64,000 nt of DNA from the NCBI GenBank assembly GCA_020055645.1, contig CM034546.1, positions 89,094,001 to 89,158,000 on the forward strand, given 5' to 3'. Source of the DNA: Tomocerus qinae. Its lineage: Eukaryota; Arthropoda; Collembola; Entomobryomorpha; Tomoceridae. Below, in pieces: positions 22,569-35,500 of the stretch (position 1 is its first letter; each line of letters opens with the position of its first letter). Below the pieces are notes generated by a model. That model worked only from the letters and a program-made list of their open reading frames with translations, was not told the DNA's origin and did not search any database. The translations under genes and the position numbers were made by a program.

Positions 22569-25040
22569 AATGGCATCAGCTGTTCAATGCTATTTGTCAA
22601 TGGATTAGAATCTTCATTTTCTACGTATAAATAACAATGGAGAGAATATTTACCTGATTTAAACTGGAGTTCTCGCCCTGAACTGATAGAGTATTCTTTA
22701 GTATTTAGGGCTGCGTGGTTGTGCTTTCACTGAATGTCTCTTCATGACTTGAATTTCATGAGCTAATTCGATCTACATTACTCACTATACTCCTTCCGAC
22801 AGTGTACTTTAATTAAAATGTATCAAATAAGTTATGCCATGTGTGCAAAGAGTAAATCTTAAAGGTAAAGAGTAAAGGGAACGCCGGAGAAAGCTTTTCC
22901 CTAGTGAAAGTTGTGTCTGTAACAATATTAAACATCTGGTTCTAGGAAAATTCATTTTTTCCTATTAAGATTTACATAATATTGCCCTCGTCGTGTACAT
23001 ACAAAACTTCAAAAAATGTCTATCAGCTAGTCCTACCCAACCCCACCCAACGATGTCACCATCCTAATTAACACCAATTACGACACCATGTCGTAAAACA
23101 CTCATGTTACTCAGTGAGTATCAAATTGGCCAACAACATTGTCATGTCATAAATAATTGGAGTAATCGAGAATAAACAAGTAAATCTACCGATAATCACA
23201 AAAACATGCAAAATGAGCGACGCGCTGTCACTATATTCTCACGCACTATATTTGCTGAAAGATGTCAAAGTTAATTAGTGTACTTGCAGTTATTGCATAA
23301 TGACTGTCACTATCGGTGTGAAAAGTAGTAATCGGTTCATATGTATTGAACCCTTTTATTTGAAATGTATAATTTGGCATGTGTATAATCATGGATAGTT
23401 TTTGTATACCTATTTAAAATGAGGAACACGAAGATGGCCTATTCAGAAGTAATTGAAAGAATGCGCATATATGAGATTTTAATGAAATAGATTTTGGTGT
23501 CTAGTTTTGTAGTCTGATGTTCATGCATTATTAAGCACACTGAAAGATATTAATTTTTGTGCGAGTGATTCACTGATTGTGACATCAAGATCTATTCTAG
23601 TAGATATATAGGTATATGTAAATCGTAAATAAATGGAAATTATCATGTATCTTTCAAAATGTATTTTGTTATTATAATTACGCCGTTCGTACTCATCGTA
23701 CCTACTAAGTTATACGATGCAGTAGTAATCTAAAACAAAAATCTAGCATATTTATAAAATTGTATAATTATGTAATTGTATTATCATTAATTTGAGTTAA
23801 ACATTATGAACATCATAATATTTATTTATTGGTTCAATGATTTAAAAGACTGTACGTATAACTTACGAAGCATCCAAATCATTATTTGCATCATTTTAGT
23901 ATAATATACTCATTCATCTATATAGATAATTGTGTAGTTGTTTAAAAATGTTATATTCTACGTGTCTGTAGCTAACTTTCCCTAGAGAAGGTATATTATA
24001 TGGTATTATCTGTCTGTGTACATCTCTGTGTATTAAAATTGTTATAAATAAATAGATGCTAAGTCATAAATGTTCATGTAAATAAAATATGTAATCTGTA
24101 TCTGTAATAACAATACCAGCATTACACAACCATTAAAATACTGTAACAAAATAATCTTTCTGACCTACAGTCTAATATTCATTAACGTTCGGATTCGCAA
24201 AGCTGACCAGATTTTTTCAAGGCAAAAAGAGGACACATCACCCTTAATGGACGGGGTAGTTATACTATGTACAATTTAGATAGACCCAAGGAGCTTGGAC
24301 GTTGTTATAGTATCATCGTTTAATAAGGAGGGCCAAGTAGAGAATTATAGCATTTAAAAAAATCAAATTCCCAAAAAAATGAGTCATTTTTAGTTTTTTA
24401 TAAAACGTTGATGTTTTTGGTCCATTTAAAGCAACTATATCAAAGTTCCGAATGCCAACTTTATTCCTTGATAGTCCACGGTTCCAAAAATGTAGGTCCC
24501 ATAAAAATCAGACTGATCCTCCGGAAGTTATAATAGTCGATGTAAAAGATTTTTTAACATGCATTTTGATAGTCCCCTGTGGTTGCAATCTTGATTAAGC
24601 AAAGTGTAACCTTAATCAAGATTTCCTGTATTCTATTCTTATCACTTCGTAATAAGAGAATCAAGAGTCGGAGTCAAATTTTTTGAAAATCACCTTAGTT
24701 ACTATCTAATTACGAGGTATTTTTATTTAAAATCCCACCCCTTTTTTTCAGAATAATTGGCACAAAACCATACTATATAAAATAGTAGTACATGGTAGTA
24801 ATACTTCCGTGTACCAACTTATACTAAATGAAATTTGAGGGGAAAAAAGAGCACGGTGGAGCAAAAAGTACTCAGACTCCTGACATAATTGGGTCGTAAT
24901 CGTAATAGCGTATTATGTTACAAGTTACATGTTATATGCACGCTTAGTTATTCACACTTTAGATTATAATAAATAATATGCTACTGCAATAGTGAATCCT
25001 GGCTCCAGAGAATAGAATTCAAGAGAAAATCCTCATCAAG
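22569..25040. other. 3' flank of the receptor gene and spacer; no gene recognised
   Basis: No coding frame was recognised on either strand. AATAAA signals occur near 23,628, 24,047 and 24,080 and could end receptor transcripts. The part from about 24,350 resembles the segment upstream of the second small membrane-protein gene. Confidence 0.45.
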
Positions 25041-25887
25041 ATGTCCGTGATCAATGCTTTGGTAAAAACATCATTCGTCCGGCCTTATTTAATTTACTTT
25101 CCTTGACACCTGCGAATGGTATATGACATAGTTAGTCGGGAGTGGGGAGGGATCGCTATTATGTTCTTACAATAAATATTGACTACATACAGTGCACATT
25201 GCAGTCCAAACGATACAATTATGTGACTACAAAGATTGAATGCATACATATAATTTTATTGTCTTTCAGAGCTCGGAATGTTCAGAAGTTTTGACAACAA
25301 GTCTCATTTACATCTTGATAGACATCGTTCTAAGCATTTTCTTCTCTTGGTTGGTCGTTTTTGCATACTTTTTAGTGATGATGCAATTTTTTCTGAGCGA
25401 GGACATAACACCTACAATCCGGGGATATTCTTTTTGGCAAACCAAATTAGTAAGGACAGTCATCAGCCGCTTTTTGAGTTTTTCAAGGCCGTAGCCAGAA
25501 AAAATATTCTTCTTTTATTCGATTGGGAGGGCGAGCACCTGAACATCCACTGGCTGCGGCCCTGGAGTCTTTACGACATAATATTGCAAAAAGATACACA
25601 AATCTAAAATATAGTTAAATTGCATATTTTTGCAAGTATTGATTTCATTTATACAGGTCCAAATATTTGGAGATGCAGTTGTCATTTTGATTGTCTTCCT
25701 TGCCATCATACTAGCATTGAAGTTTATAATGGAGCCCGAGGATTTTCGTTTGTCCCCAGATGACTTTGTCCAGTCTGTCTTCGTCAAAGTGTCACTCTTT
25801 CGATTTCCCATTCACATCGTTATCACAGCTTGTATCTTTGCTGTGAAACATCTACTTGTAGCATTTGCACACTATTTGTTTGGATAA
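25041..25887 (+). CDS. Small multi-pass membrane protein, paralogue A of a tandem pair; function unknown
   Basis: Three exons, all joined in phase 0, give 143 residues: 25041-25061 (MSVINAL), 25270-25449 and 25657-25887. The start is an ATG in AAG-ATG context, and each border is GT-AG. Hydrophobic segments lie at about residues 14-35, 36-50, 72-89 and 118-142, so two to four membrane passes are likely, with no cleavable signal peptide. Exon 3 begins with a motif read as I-F-G-D followed by a hydrophobic run ending in LKFIM, and has an acidic loop containing SPDDF before the last segment. The downstream gene has the same architecture and shares these features. I do not recognise a family. The exon 1 call rests on the parallel with the neighbour and on its splice donor. 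Confidence 0.8.
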
Positions 25888-27114
25888 ATCATTCCATTAA
25901 TTCCGAATGTTGAATGATATGACTTCTGGCAGAGTTTTCTTGATATCGGAAGTTCCCTATTAAGTTATAAGACGATAATCATTAAGTTCAATAACTGTAT
26001 ATTTCGATAATGGGTTTCAAGGATGTATTGCAAGGAGGCTATCAAAACACATTTAAACATTAATTCCTTCCAAAGTACACATTCGATTTTTATGGTCCTT
26101 ACGTTGCCCTCTCCCCAACACAAATTTTCAAAAAAGATGAGGCAAAGTCTCATTTCATTGGTGGATACACTTTAGCCAATAACATTATAGATTTCCGTAA
26201 AATACTATGTACATATATGATCCCGAAGAGGGATGTTTAATGTTACAATGCATCCACAAATATGAGACTTTGAATTCGCTTTATTTGAAAAATTGTTTTT
26301 TGGATTGGAATAGACGGCAACTTTATATCTTTGAATAGGAATCGTAGATCATCAAAAAATTTTGTTTAGAAATGATATTTTAGTTGTAAATAGTTTATAG
26401 AATCAAACTCCCTAAAACATTGGAAAATTTTAGGTTTCTTTGACTTTTAGTTTTTAAATGAATTAAAACTCCTTATAAAACCTTTTGCAGCAGGATGTTC
26501 TATCTATGACTAAAATTATCTTATCTACCATTAAAATCGTAAGTATACTTTGGGAGACACGGTGTGAAACATGTTTAATATGTGTTTTGATAGTCACGCA
26601 TTCTCCGAATTCCTTTGTATTGAAGGTATGAATGAAATTACAGGGCAACAAAATTGAGATGGGGGAGTACCGGAAACAATGATATTCAAGGATAGTATAG
26701 GGGACATTAAATTTGTAAAAGACGTAATAAAAAATTAAGATGCATAAAATTCTTGGTTGTTTTGTATTTAGCTGTTAGAATCATTTGGAGGCTATCATAC
26801 ATGTTGGTTTAAAGTCGAGTCTGTGTCAACCAAGTACACCCACCCTCAGTAATGACTATTGAGCCTGACCTGGTTTATCTCCCAAGAAACAATGAAATAA
26901 ACTACTATGAACTTCACATAATCGAATAGCAGTCTGCAGATTCGGGTTATTAAAAATAGCAGGTGGACAAATGATTATAAGCAAAGAACCGTGAACCTTA
27001 AGGATCTTAGTGACAGGAGGACTCTTAGCAGGAGTGACAAATGTCAAGAGATTTGGTCGTCTTACTACATTTTGTAAATATTAAGCCACAGTACTATTGC
27101 CCTTCAAGAATATA
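25888..27114. other. Spacer between the tandem paralogues
   Basis: No gene was recognised. The part from about 26,390 to 26,600 resembles 24,350-24,580 upstream of paralogue A: both have AATCAAA-T/C-TCCC, then a TTTTTAGTTTTT-like tract, then TTTTGATAGTC. This suggests that the duplicated unit included upstream DNA. Confidence 0.45.
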
Positions 27115-27848
27115 ATGACAGTATCAGTTGTCGACATAATTGTAAGAATCGTAGAATGAAAGAATGCTTATAATTATAATTTAAAATCAAAATGATGATC
27201 TTGTCTTCATTCATTAGTTTTTTATGATGTGTTTCTGCATTCCGTGATATTGGGAATTCAAAAAAATTTTATAACCTTTTTTTACATATTTTGTTAGTGG
27301 GACGAAGTATGGCAGATATTAACAACGACTTTAATCTTTGCCGTTATTGATTTCGTTATTTCTTTCCTACTGTCCAGGGGACTCGGTCAGTTGATAATGT
27401 TCATAAGCGTATTTATCTTTTTTATGGCAGAGGATTCCAATTCTGAAACAAACATTGGAACAAAAGTCGTAAGTCAATAATTAGATACCTAGTAAGTGGC
27501 TTAGATTCGATCGGGCCCCGCACATATCCTGAATTTGCTGTTTAAAGTAATACAATAGTGCGTTATATTACTGTTTATAAAAGGGTGTCTTTTTTACAGA
27601 TACGAATCTTGGGAGATGTATTAGCGATAATTGTGTTGTTTTTGTCAATGGTGCTATTCTTCAAGCACACGACCTCGGAAACCCATCATGGTTTAACTAT
27701 AGAAGATTTTAATACACTAATTGAGGAAAAAGACACTCTAAAGAAGTTTCCAGTTGTCTACTTGTTTTTTGTCGCTCTAATGAAAATCTTAAAACACATA
27801 TTCCATATAATCTTTGGCCTTCTATCTGGGAAAGGTGGGAACAATTAG
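27115..27848 (+). CDS. Small multi-pass membrane protein, paralogue B of a tandem pair; function unknown
   Basis: Three exons, all phase 0, give 148 residues: 27115-27141 (MTVSVVDII), 27298-27468 and 27600-27848. It parallels paralogue A exon by exon. Exon 2 shares L-T-T followed by a hydrophobic helix with an I-D pair (LTTTLIFAVIDFVISF here, LTTSLIYILIDIVLSI in A) and a second helix ending in an E-D pair. Exon 3 starts with IRILGD (VQIFGD in A), a helix ending in a lysine, a loop with an acidic-DF motif (IEDF here, PDDF in A), then a K-x-x-L-x-x-F-P-like stretch and a last hydrophobic segment. Overall identity is modest, so the duplication is old or the pair evolves fast. No named family is recognised. 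Confidence 0.8.
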
Positions 27849-30295
27849 CATAAGAACTGAAAAGTCCCATGTCGAATCTGAAAAATCTTATAATCTTTGG
27901 ACACCTGTGGTTAGGAATTGATAAAGATAAATTACAAGTACTAATTATGCATTACTTTATTCGGTGACTTGATAGAAGAAGGCATAAACTGAAGCCTTTA
28001 TTTGGTCTACAAATTCTTTGTCAATTTATGCGAAAAATATTTAGCAATTGTCTACCTATATTTATTGAAAATCTTTTATGAGACGATCATGGTAAAATGC
28101 AATATTAATATGGAAGAACAGGACGGAGTGTTTTTAGTTTTAACCAGTGAAGATGAGCATTAATTTATTCTTCTTAGTGTAAATGGTACATTTTTCTATT
28201 GTGATGACGTAATTTAATTAGATAACGAACGATTGCTGCGTCGCGACTTAAACAACATTAATAATAAATATACACAACAAAAGTTATTGAAACTCGGCCT
28301 ACTTAACTCTAACTTTAACGTAAAAGTAACAAGAAATTATATAAAAACAATACTTGGCTATGTTTTAGTGTTTATATAACTACATATATAATATGTACAG
28401 AATATATATTTATATCTTAAAAGTGAAGCATTAACTTTCATTTCATCCAGATAGAATCGAAGTATGTAATGTACAGGTAATTCAGTATTTTCAACAGCCA
28501 CACAACAATTAGTAGTACACGTACAGGGAAAATGCAGTTACGTTTGTCACATTTGCTATTTAAGTAATTCAACTTTACAGAGATTCATATTATTCTAGAC
28601 AATTCTTATAAACAATATATTATGGCACGTTGTAACAAATCAGTAAAACTACAAATAAAGTACTTTATTACACAGGTTAGTCAATTACATCGTGAAGTAG
28701 ATACATTTATATATGTAATACACATGCATACAGACAATAGTCATTATAGTTCGTTGTTCATTTGTCGGTGTCAAGTTACGTTTAGAGAGCTTAAAAAATG
28801 TTTTTGAGAAGAGTGGGTGAATTACTGGTAGAAGAGTGCAAAGCTTTAATTGAACTGAGCTCGCAGTAAGCAATTCAAGTAATTGTATAAATAGCGTGAT
28901 GGATGGCACAAAACGAAATCAGTCCAACATAATTTAATCTAGCTCATTCACAAAGACTGCATTTAACCCATAATATCAATACACAAGAACGAAATCTAAG
29001 TAATGTTAAGCTAGCTACATATCACGGGCATTCTTCTCACATCAAAATTGCACATACAATTATTACAAAACAATGAAATGCAACTTCGTCTTTGAAATCT
29101 ACTCTACCACAATGTAAAGCCATTTTATTATGAAATGTCTTGGCTTGCATAGTACGTATAATATTACACATATTACGCTATGATGCTAATAATAGTTGCC
29201 CTACAACTATTAGTTATTGTGTGCTGTTGCCCTGGCCAGTCCTTGGAATCATTTTATGTTCATTTTGTTCAATAAAATTCATTACGTACTTACTTAAGAC
29301 GACAAAGTATTGCAATTACTAAAAAAGTAATGAGTAGACGTAAAACGTCCGTAGAGTGATTGCTACCATTAAATATTATGTCTTCCATATCTATGTATAC
29401 TGTGGTTATTATTAGTATAAATAGTATGTACATTTATTAAGAGAGAAGATTTATTTATTGCAATTATTATATGAGTGGAGGGAGAGTACGTAGAACAAGA
29501 TTGCATTAGCATGGCATGACGTGGAAACTGGACTGGCAAATATGGTAATTGCCACTGTAACACAATCTTAACTATTTTTATTGCCATGCCATGTCATGTT
29601 CATAGTTCATATTACATTCGTTTATTTAAGTGGCTGCACACATCCTGTCCCTCTGCTAATCTAGTTTAGCTACTCACGTCCTTATCTTAAGATAATTGTT
29701 ATTGCTTATCGTAAGTCGGTGTCAGTTTCATTCGTAAGTAAGTATAGAAGTGAACCCAAGTTCGCCCAATTGTATATAAGATTATTGCAGTTGAAATGAA
29801 CTTTGCTGACAGAGTTGCTTATCATCCTATTGTGTTGCACATTATTGCATACTTGTTTTATCAACTGATACGCTAATTTAAAACTGACTTATGTAAATAG
29901 CTATAACAATTCCAGAAATGCATAGTAGTAGGTACAAACAATATTATTATATCTAATTCGAAGTCTTGAGTTGTTAGTATGTTTATTTTTTATACACGTA
30001 AGTAATAATATGTAGGTTTGGTTCAACGAAAATATTATTGGGTAAGTATAAATTATTATTGCCTTGAAAGTCTATACATAATCAATTAACTAGTTTGTAT
30101 GTAATGTAACCGTTTACGACGTCTAAACGCCTGCCATCATAGTACCTTATAACTTACTATATCCACATTGCACTACAACTGCCGTAGATCTAATTTTACT
30201 TAAGGTTCTTTACGTAAGGTACTTAATTATTAAGTTTAGTAATATTATTATTAGTATAGCTACATGTCGACTTACAATCAAACTCAACTGAAAGA
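27849..30295. other. Intergenic AT-rich DNA and 3' flank of the BMP receptor gene
   Basis: No coding exons were recognised. The genes on either side converge here (paralogue B on plus, BMP receptor on minus), so both 3' untranslated regions should lie in this stretch. A small hairpin with TAATAGTTG and CAACTATTA arms sits near 29,188-29,211. Confidence 0.45.
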
Positions 30296-32546
30296 TTAGA
30301 CAATTTGAACATGTGTCTCGAAATCTCGTGATTCGGTCAAAGTCTTCTTAACTCTTAACGAAGTTAATCGTACTTGCGGCGATCGATGCCAGCATTCTTT
30401 GATTATCTTCGAAAGCTCTCTTAAGAACTGCAAAGAAAAACACATTCAAACTTAGCCAATGTACACAAAAGATCGGATTTACATCTTCCAGTGTGTAGGA
30501 ACTCACTTTAGATTTATTCCACCTTTCTGGTATTACTGGTCTCATATTTAGGTCACAAACGACCTTTTTCATTTCATCGAATGACGGATCAGACGGCACG
30601 CAATCATAAAACGGTATATCATAGTCTTCACACTCGAACTTTTCATTTCCAGAGACTGTCAAACATCTACGGGGAGGTCACAAAGTAATATTAAATGACC
30701 TCCAAAAATGTGCACGGAATTTGCATGCGACATTCGACTTTGCACCAACAAATTCTTTTAAAACGCAATTAATAGTAGCTATTATTTAATTATTACCTTC
30801 TTCCAATTTCCCATAAGATAAGGGCGAATGAGTACATGTCAGCTTGCTTGTAGGCTTCAAACCACTGAACTTTCATAGAGTCGTCTAAAACCTCTGGAGC
30901 CATGTATCGTCTTGTGCCTGCCTTGATGTTTGGAATTACATCTACACCTTTCTCCCCACTGAAAACAGCATAATAAAACATTTTAGCTTTACAACTAAAC
31001 TATTCCCCCTTTACACATTTACTACAAGAAGGAGGGAGGAAACTGACCTCGTAGAGCAAACAGCCAAACCGAAATCTGCTATGCAAGTTTCTCCGTTGCT
31101 TTTCACTAAGATGTTTTTGCTTTTCAGATCTCGATGAGCTATACCGGGTTTATATGGCTTTCCTTCTACCTCCAGGTGTAAATGACAAAGGCCAGCTACC
31201 GAAGACAAGACCAGCCGAACTGTTTCTTCTACAATAACCAAAAACACGAAACAACAGTAAATACATGTGCTACATAGTATATAAATATCGGTTAATCAAG
31301 GATGGTAGATTAATTAAATACCTTCTGTCAATGTATGTGTCTGTAAATGATCATATAATGATCCATTTGAGTGGTAATCTGTGACAATGATCATTTGTGT
31401 GATGCTGTCCATAGAGCGAATGTCCCAAGCCATTGACACTGTAAAAAAGGATGGTCAATTGTACATTTTGCGCAATCATGTCCATTTAAAAAAAATCAAA
31501 TCATTGTTACTGGATCTTACCAAGAATGTTGGGATGCTTAATCAGTGCCAATTTGTATATTTGCTTTTCTCTGAGCCAAGAGGATTCCTCTGTGGAGTTA
31601 ATTGACTTGACGGCGACATAGGTTCCTCCCCATTCGCCAAGGTAAACTTCTCCGTATCGGCCTTTGCCTATTCGTTGCTTTAATGTTATCTGCCTCCCTA
31701 TCGTTCTTTGGACAAGAAGAGGCATGCCCGATCCAGAACCGGATGATTGATCCACATTGAAATACGGATCTTTTGTCGTCGAACAATTAAGTAGAAAAGA
31801 CTTATTACTATCTGTTTCGTGGGGATATTTTAGGCTCTTATTTTCTTTCGCTCTATATCTGTATAAAAGAATCAACATGGTTAACACCACCGACATCAAA
31901 AATGTATATTCATAAGAAGAGTTTTAATGCTCCAACAACTTACTTGCAAACTATATACAAGACAATGAGAAAGGTAATCACTAGAAGAGACACTACAGCT
32001 GCCAACAGTAACTGCAGAAGAAAGTAATCTGATGGCGGGTTATAAGGACTCAGATGGTCGCTTATATTACTGTGCTGTAATTACAAAAACATTCATTTAT
32101 GAAATATAATTGCCAATATGTAGTTTTTTTTAAATCTTGGTATATTCATGTCAGCATTCACGATTATTTATAATTTCCCTCTTAAGACAATCAGTTTTTA
32201 CCAATTCACTGAAAATAAGAGATTTCAGATAAGGAAAATGATTACTTACTTTGTACATAGGCCGAAGTTGTTCATTGCAAAAATCGCCATTATCACAACA
32301 CGCTATCGACTTTGGAATATGGTGTTCCACTAAATGTCCTTTACACTGGAGAAACGTTGGATCTCCCATAGCCAAACAGCCATAGCTGTACTCAGGTTCT
32401 AAAAATCCTGTTTCTGTGTTGACAGTCTCTTCCACCGCTGCAAAACATCGTCCCCCCAATTCAACTTGACAGATTCCGTCCTGGGCTGATTGCGGACAAT
32501 GCAGATGACAGTAGCATTTGAGGTAAGACATTTTCTCAAAGTAGTG
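30296..32546 (-). CDS. BMPR1: Type I BMP receptor serine/threonine kinase (thickveins/ALK3/6-like), 5' end missing
   Basis: Eight minus-strand exons join in consistent phases to 506 codons including the stop: 32250-32546, 31944-32074, 31521-31858, 31322-31438, 31048-31228, 30797-30958, 30507-30666 and 30296-30427. In order they encode the cysteine-rich ligand-binding domain (LKCYCH to CCDNGDFCN), one transmembrane helix, the GS box ([20 protein letters not shown]) and the kinase: glycine loop [15 protein letters not shown] lysine, [20 protein letters not shown], and a final lobe ending LRVKKTL. It should bind BMP ligands at the plasma membrane with a type II partner and phosphorylate Smads. 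DFG replaces the DLG usual in type I receptors, and the L45 loop is diverged. No signal peptide is visible: in-frame stops precede the ectodomain exon, so an upstream exon is missing. The 32,546 acceptor is the least certain border. Confidence 0.93.
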
Positions 32547-35500
32547 CTAAATGTTTTCCACTTTTACTGAGAAAAACACATTTTCTGTTGAAAACAACTT
32601 TACGTACCAAATGCACTGGTACTAAATCCCACGACTAAGCAATTTGAAATTTTGAAAATTTAGTAAACAGGCAGCACTGGTATGAATTATTCGATGGATG
32701 GAAACTTGCTTGGATCCGGATGGCTGGCTGGAAGGAATGTGTAGTGTAGTAGTAACTCTCAGAGAAGACACGAATTGCAATTTAGTATATTTACGACTGG
32801 ACGAATTTCCATAGACAGACGGAGGATTTCCTGCAGGCAAGTTTCAATAACACAAACTAGTCATAATTTCACTTATTTTTTTCTTTCCTTGGTGTTCCTG
32901 TGATCTTGAGATTTCTTTGTAGATACACCTAGAATGAAACACGAAAGAATTTAGAATGTGATTGAAACAAAGTCAAAAATAACACTGGTCCAAAAGCACT
33001 AATATTTAGGGTGCAATTGCAGGAGGAAAGCTGCGAAGCATCTGGCAAAGATTCGGAAATCTGAAGAAACTATTAAAGGAGTGAAGAAAATGTCCGGAAC
33101 GGAAAAATCCGGCAACTCACCCTAGTCTTGCCTTACGAATGATCTTAGGAGTATTAAAACCACATGGAAGAAAACCAAAGGGACAATGTCTAACTAATAT
33201 AACGGAACATAACACTCCAGGAGAAATGAACACAATGGCACAATAATATGAGCCGAAACGAATGAGTGAATTTTCACGCTTGGAAATCGATCTGTTGAGT
33301 CTGTGAGTGTCTCTGGATGGTCTGTCACTAGAAATGAGCCAGCAAACCGACTTTCTTAAACATAATCATGAGTTATGTTTCTGTTGTAACATTACACAAG
33401 GGTCTTAACGAGAGAGAGGCTACCTTGGAATATCCATTGACTGTTGAATAGAAAATAGGAGAAGGCAATTGGACTAAACAAAACACAAGTGTTCAGCTGA
33501 GGATGATGCGGGTTCTATTTTCCTCTGAAGTTAATGGTTACAAAGCGTTTCTACGATTCTATTGAGAAACATGTGTAGGCAACTAACTAACAATAAAATA
33601 GGGAATCGAATCCAACACCTCATGTCACGTCATGTCAGCCTTTTCTTCCTCCTTCAGTTCTTCAAATAATATATTGGAGTTATTATAAGAAGTCTTTGCA
33701 ATGCAGTCCTACAGCTTCTCCTCCAACAATATAAATTCTTATTATGCTCGTATACTCCTTTATGAAAACAAGAAAATCCGTTGCTTATGCATTTCATTGC
33801 ATTGCAAGTGCAACAAAAGGATAGGGCCGGGGCACGGCGCTGAGACTCTGAGGCTCAAATGAAAAATTCACACAGTGTGAAGCGTGAAAAGAAGGAAGGG
33901 GTCCCTGCCTTGCCTTGGCTTAAGGCAGCTCAAGACGAATCTTAATATTTTCAAACTCATAAAATTCATCATAAATACAAAGCTGAACATGTAAATACGT
34001 TCCTTAGCGTTTGGGAACTGAGGAGAACATAAAATGAATAGAAGAAGGATACTTAAAATTTCCGTTCCGTTCAAACGACCCCCAACTGACACTCTTCATC
34101 TCTTTCAAAATACAAAAGGAACGAACTAAGAAAAGAGTCTTCTATCATCCAGCAGTCTTTCTGTTCATATATATCCCCAAACAATGTCCCGTGTCCTTAT
34201 AGCCTATTACTTATTTATAAATACTCGAGTTTATACTCACCAGATAAATGGTTTGTGTTATACTGTAAAGTACCCCTGGCAGAGCTAGGAATTCACATAG
34301 GCGTAAAAAGGGTCAAGTCCAGTCAAAAGTAACCCTTATTCTTATTCCACGCACCTCAGAACTTCCACCGTATTTAAGGCAAGGCATTCAATTTCTGCTG
34401 AGAACATAATGGACCATTGTAAATGTAAACCCTTCATTTCGTTCCTAGCCCTTAAATCTTTCTTTTCATAGTAGTTATACAATAGATATACCTCATTGTT
34501 GGTTAGTTAGCCACTCTTCTTCTAAATACTCGTCTTTAATATTATTTCTTTACGTGCATCTTATACACTATTTTGTTAGAAGAATGAAACCGACCTGCCT
34601 GGCTGGCCTACTATTTCTTAAGTACTACCTGCTCTCTGTACATTGTATTCCTTTGTGGGTATAGAAGCATTTGTAATTCAAGTCGTCCCTTCTTTTCCGT
34701 ATATATATAATAATTCCCTATCCACCTGTAGATCTATATGCACTGCATCCTTAAATATGTATTTTGTAGTGTTCTGTATTTATTTCTATACCGAAACGTG
34801 TACATTGCACAATAGATAGTCTTAGATATAGCAGGCTACGCGTAGCTGCGTAAGTCTCCGTTTAAGGGATCCTTTTGTTATATGCAGTTGCCTTGTTTGG
34901 CAGTTATTTCTAAGCTGGCCTAGTCTCCTCTTGTGTTTACAAATGTATTTATTATTCTTTGCCTGAGCTCACCTGGTCAGGTCTGGTTCAGGTTCTTGTG
35001 TAGCTGGGGCTTTGTTAGTTAATACGAAAGCCATTATAGAGCGTAGTATTCAGAAACTGACAATGAGTTAGTTGGACTGGCCTGGCCTTAGGCAAATTAA
35101 CATTTTTATGATCACGAATGGCACCTGAACCCAACTCGGCTCCGCTACTTTAACTTTAACCATTGCCCTTATGTACATATGTGTATGCGAAGAAAGCGGA
35201 GCTAAACGCTTAATTGTAAAGGCTAAGTTGTTGCAATGGTTTGTGCAATACAATCCCAGAGAGAACAAGAGATTGGAATTACAACGCTTAGTGTGTACTA
35301 CTATAGCTGCATAGCAAATTGATCTTGGTTCGGATTACCCATGTAGAGGCCGAGCATGTATGTATATAAAATATAAATAGGTTCCTTACTGCACCTGTAA
35401 GTAATAATAATATATTCGTCTCTGTGCATGTAAATTGTAGTTGTAATATAATAATGTAATCTAATGCTCACTCAGGTTACATCCAGTCCAAGTCCAGTCC

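Noticed and set aside
30348..30662. Continuous minus-strand frame of 104 codons ending the BMP receptor at 30,348
   Set aside because: It reads through an intron. Splicing 30,507 to 30,427 restores the conserved kinase end ([19 protein letters not shown]) and moves the stop to 30,296.
32529..32531. ATG at the beginning of the BMP receptor ectodomain as translation start
   Set aside because: It would give a receptor without signal peptide; a plausible acceptor lies just upstream, so an earlier exon is expected.
33868..34092. Signal-peptide-like hydrophobic frame on minus as first exon of the BMP receptor
   Set aside because: It begins with GTG, has an in-frame stop just upstream and no ATG, and no convincing splice donor in the right phase.
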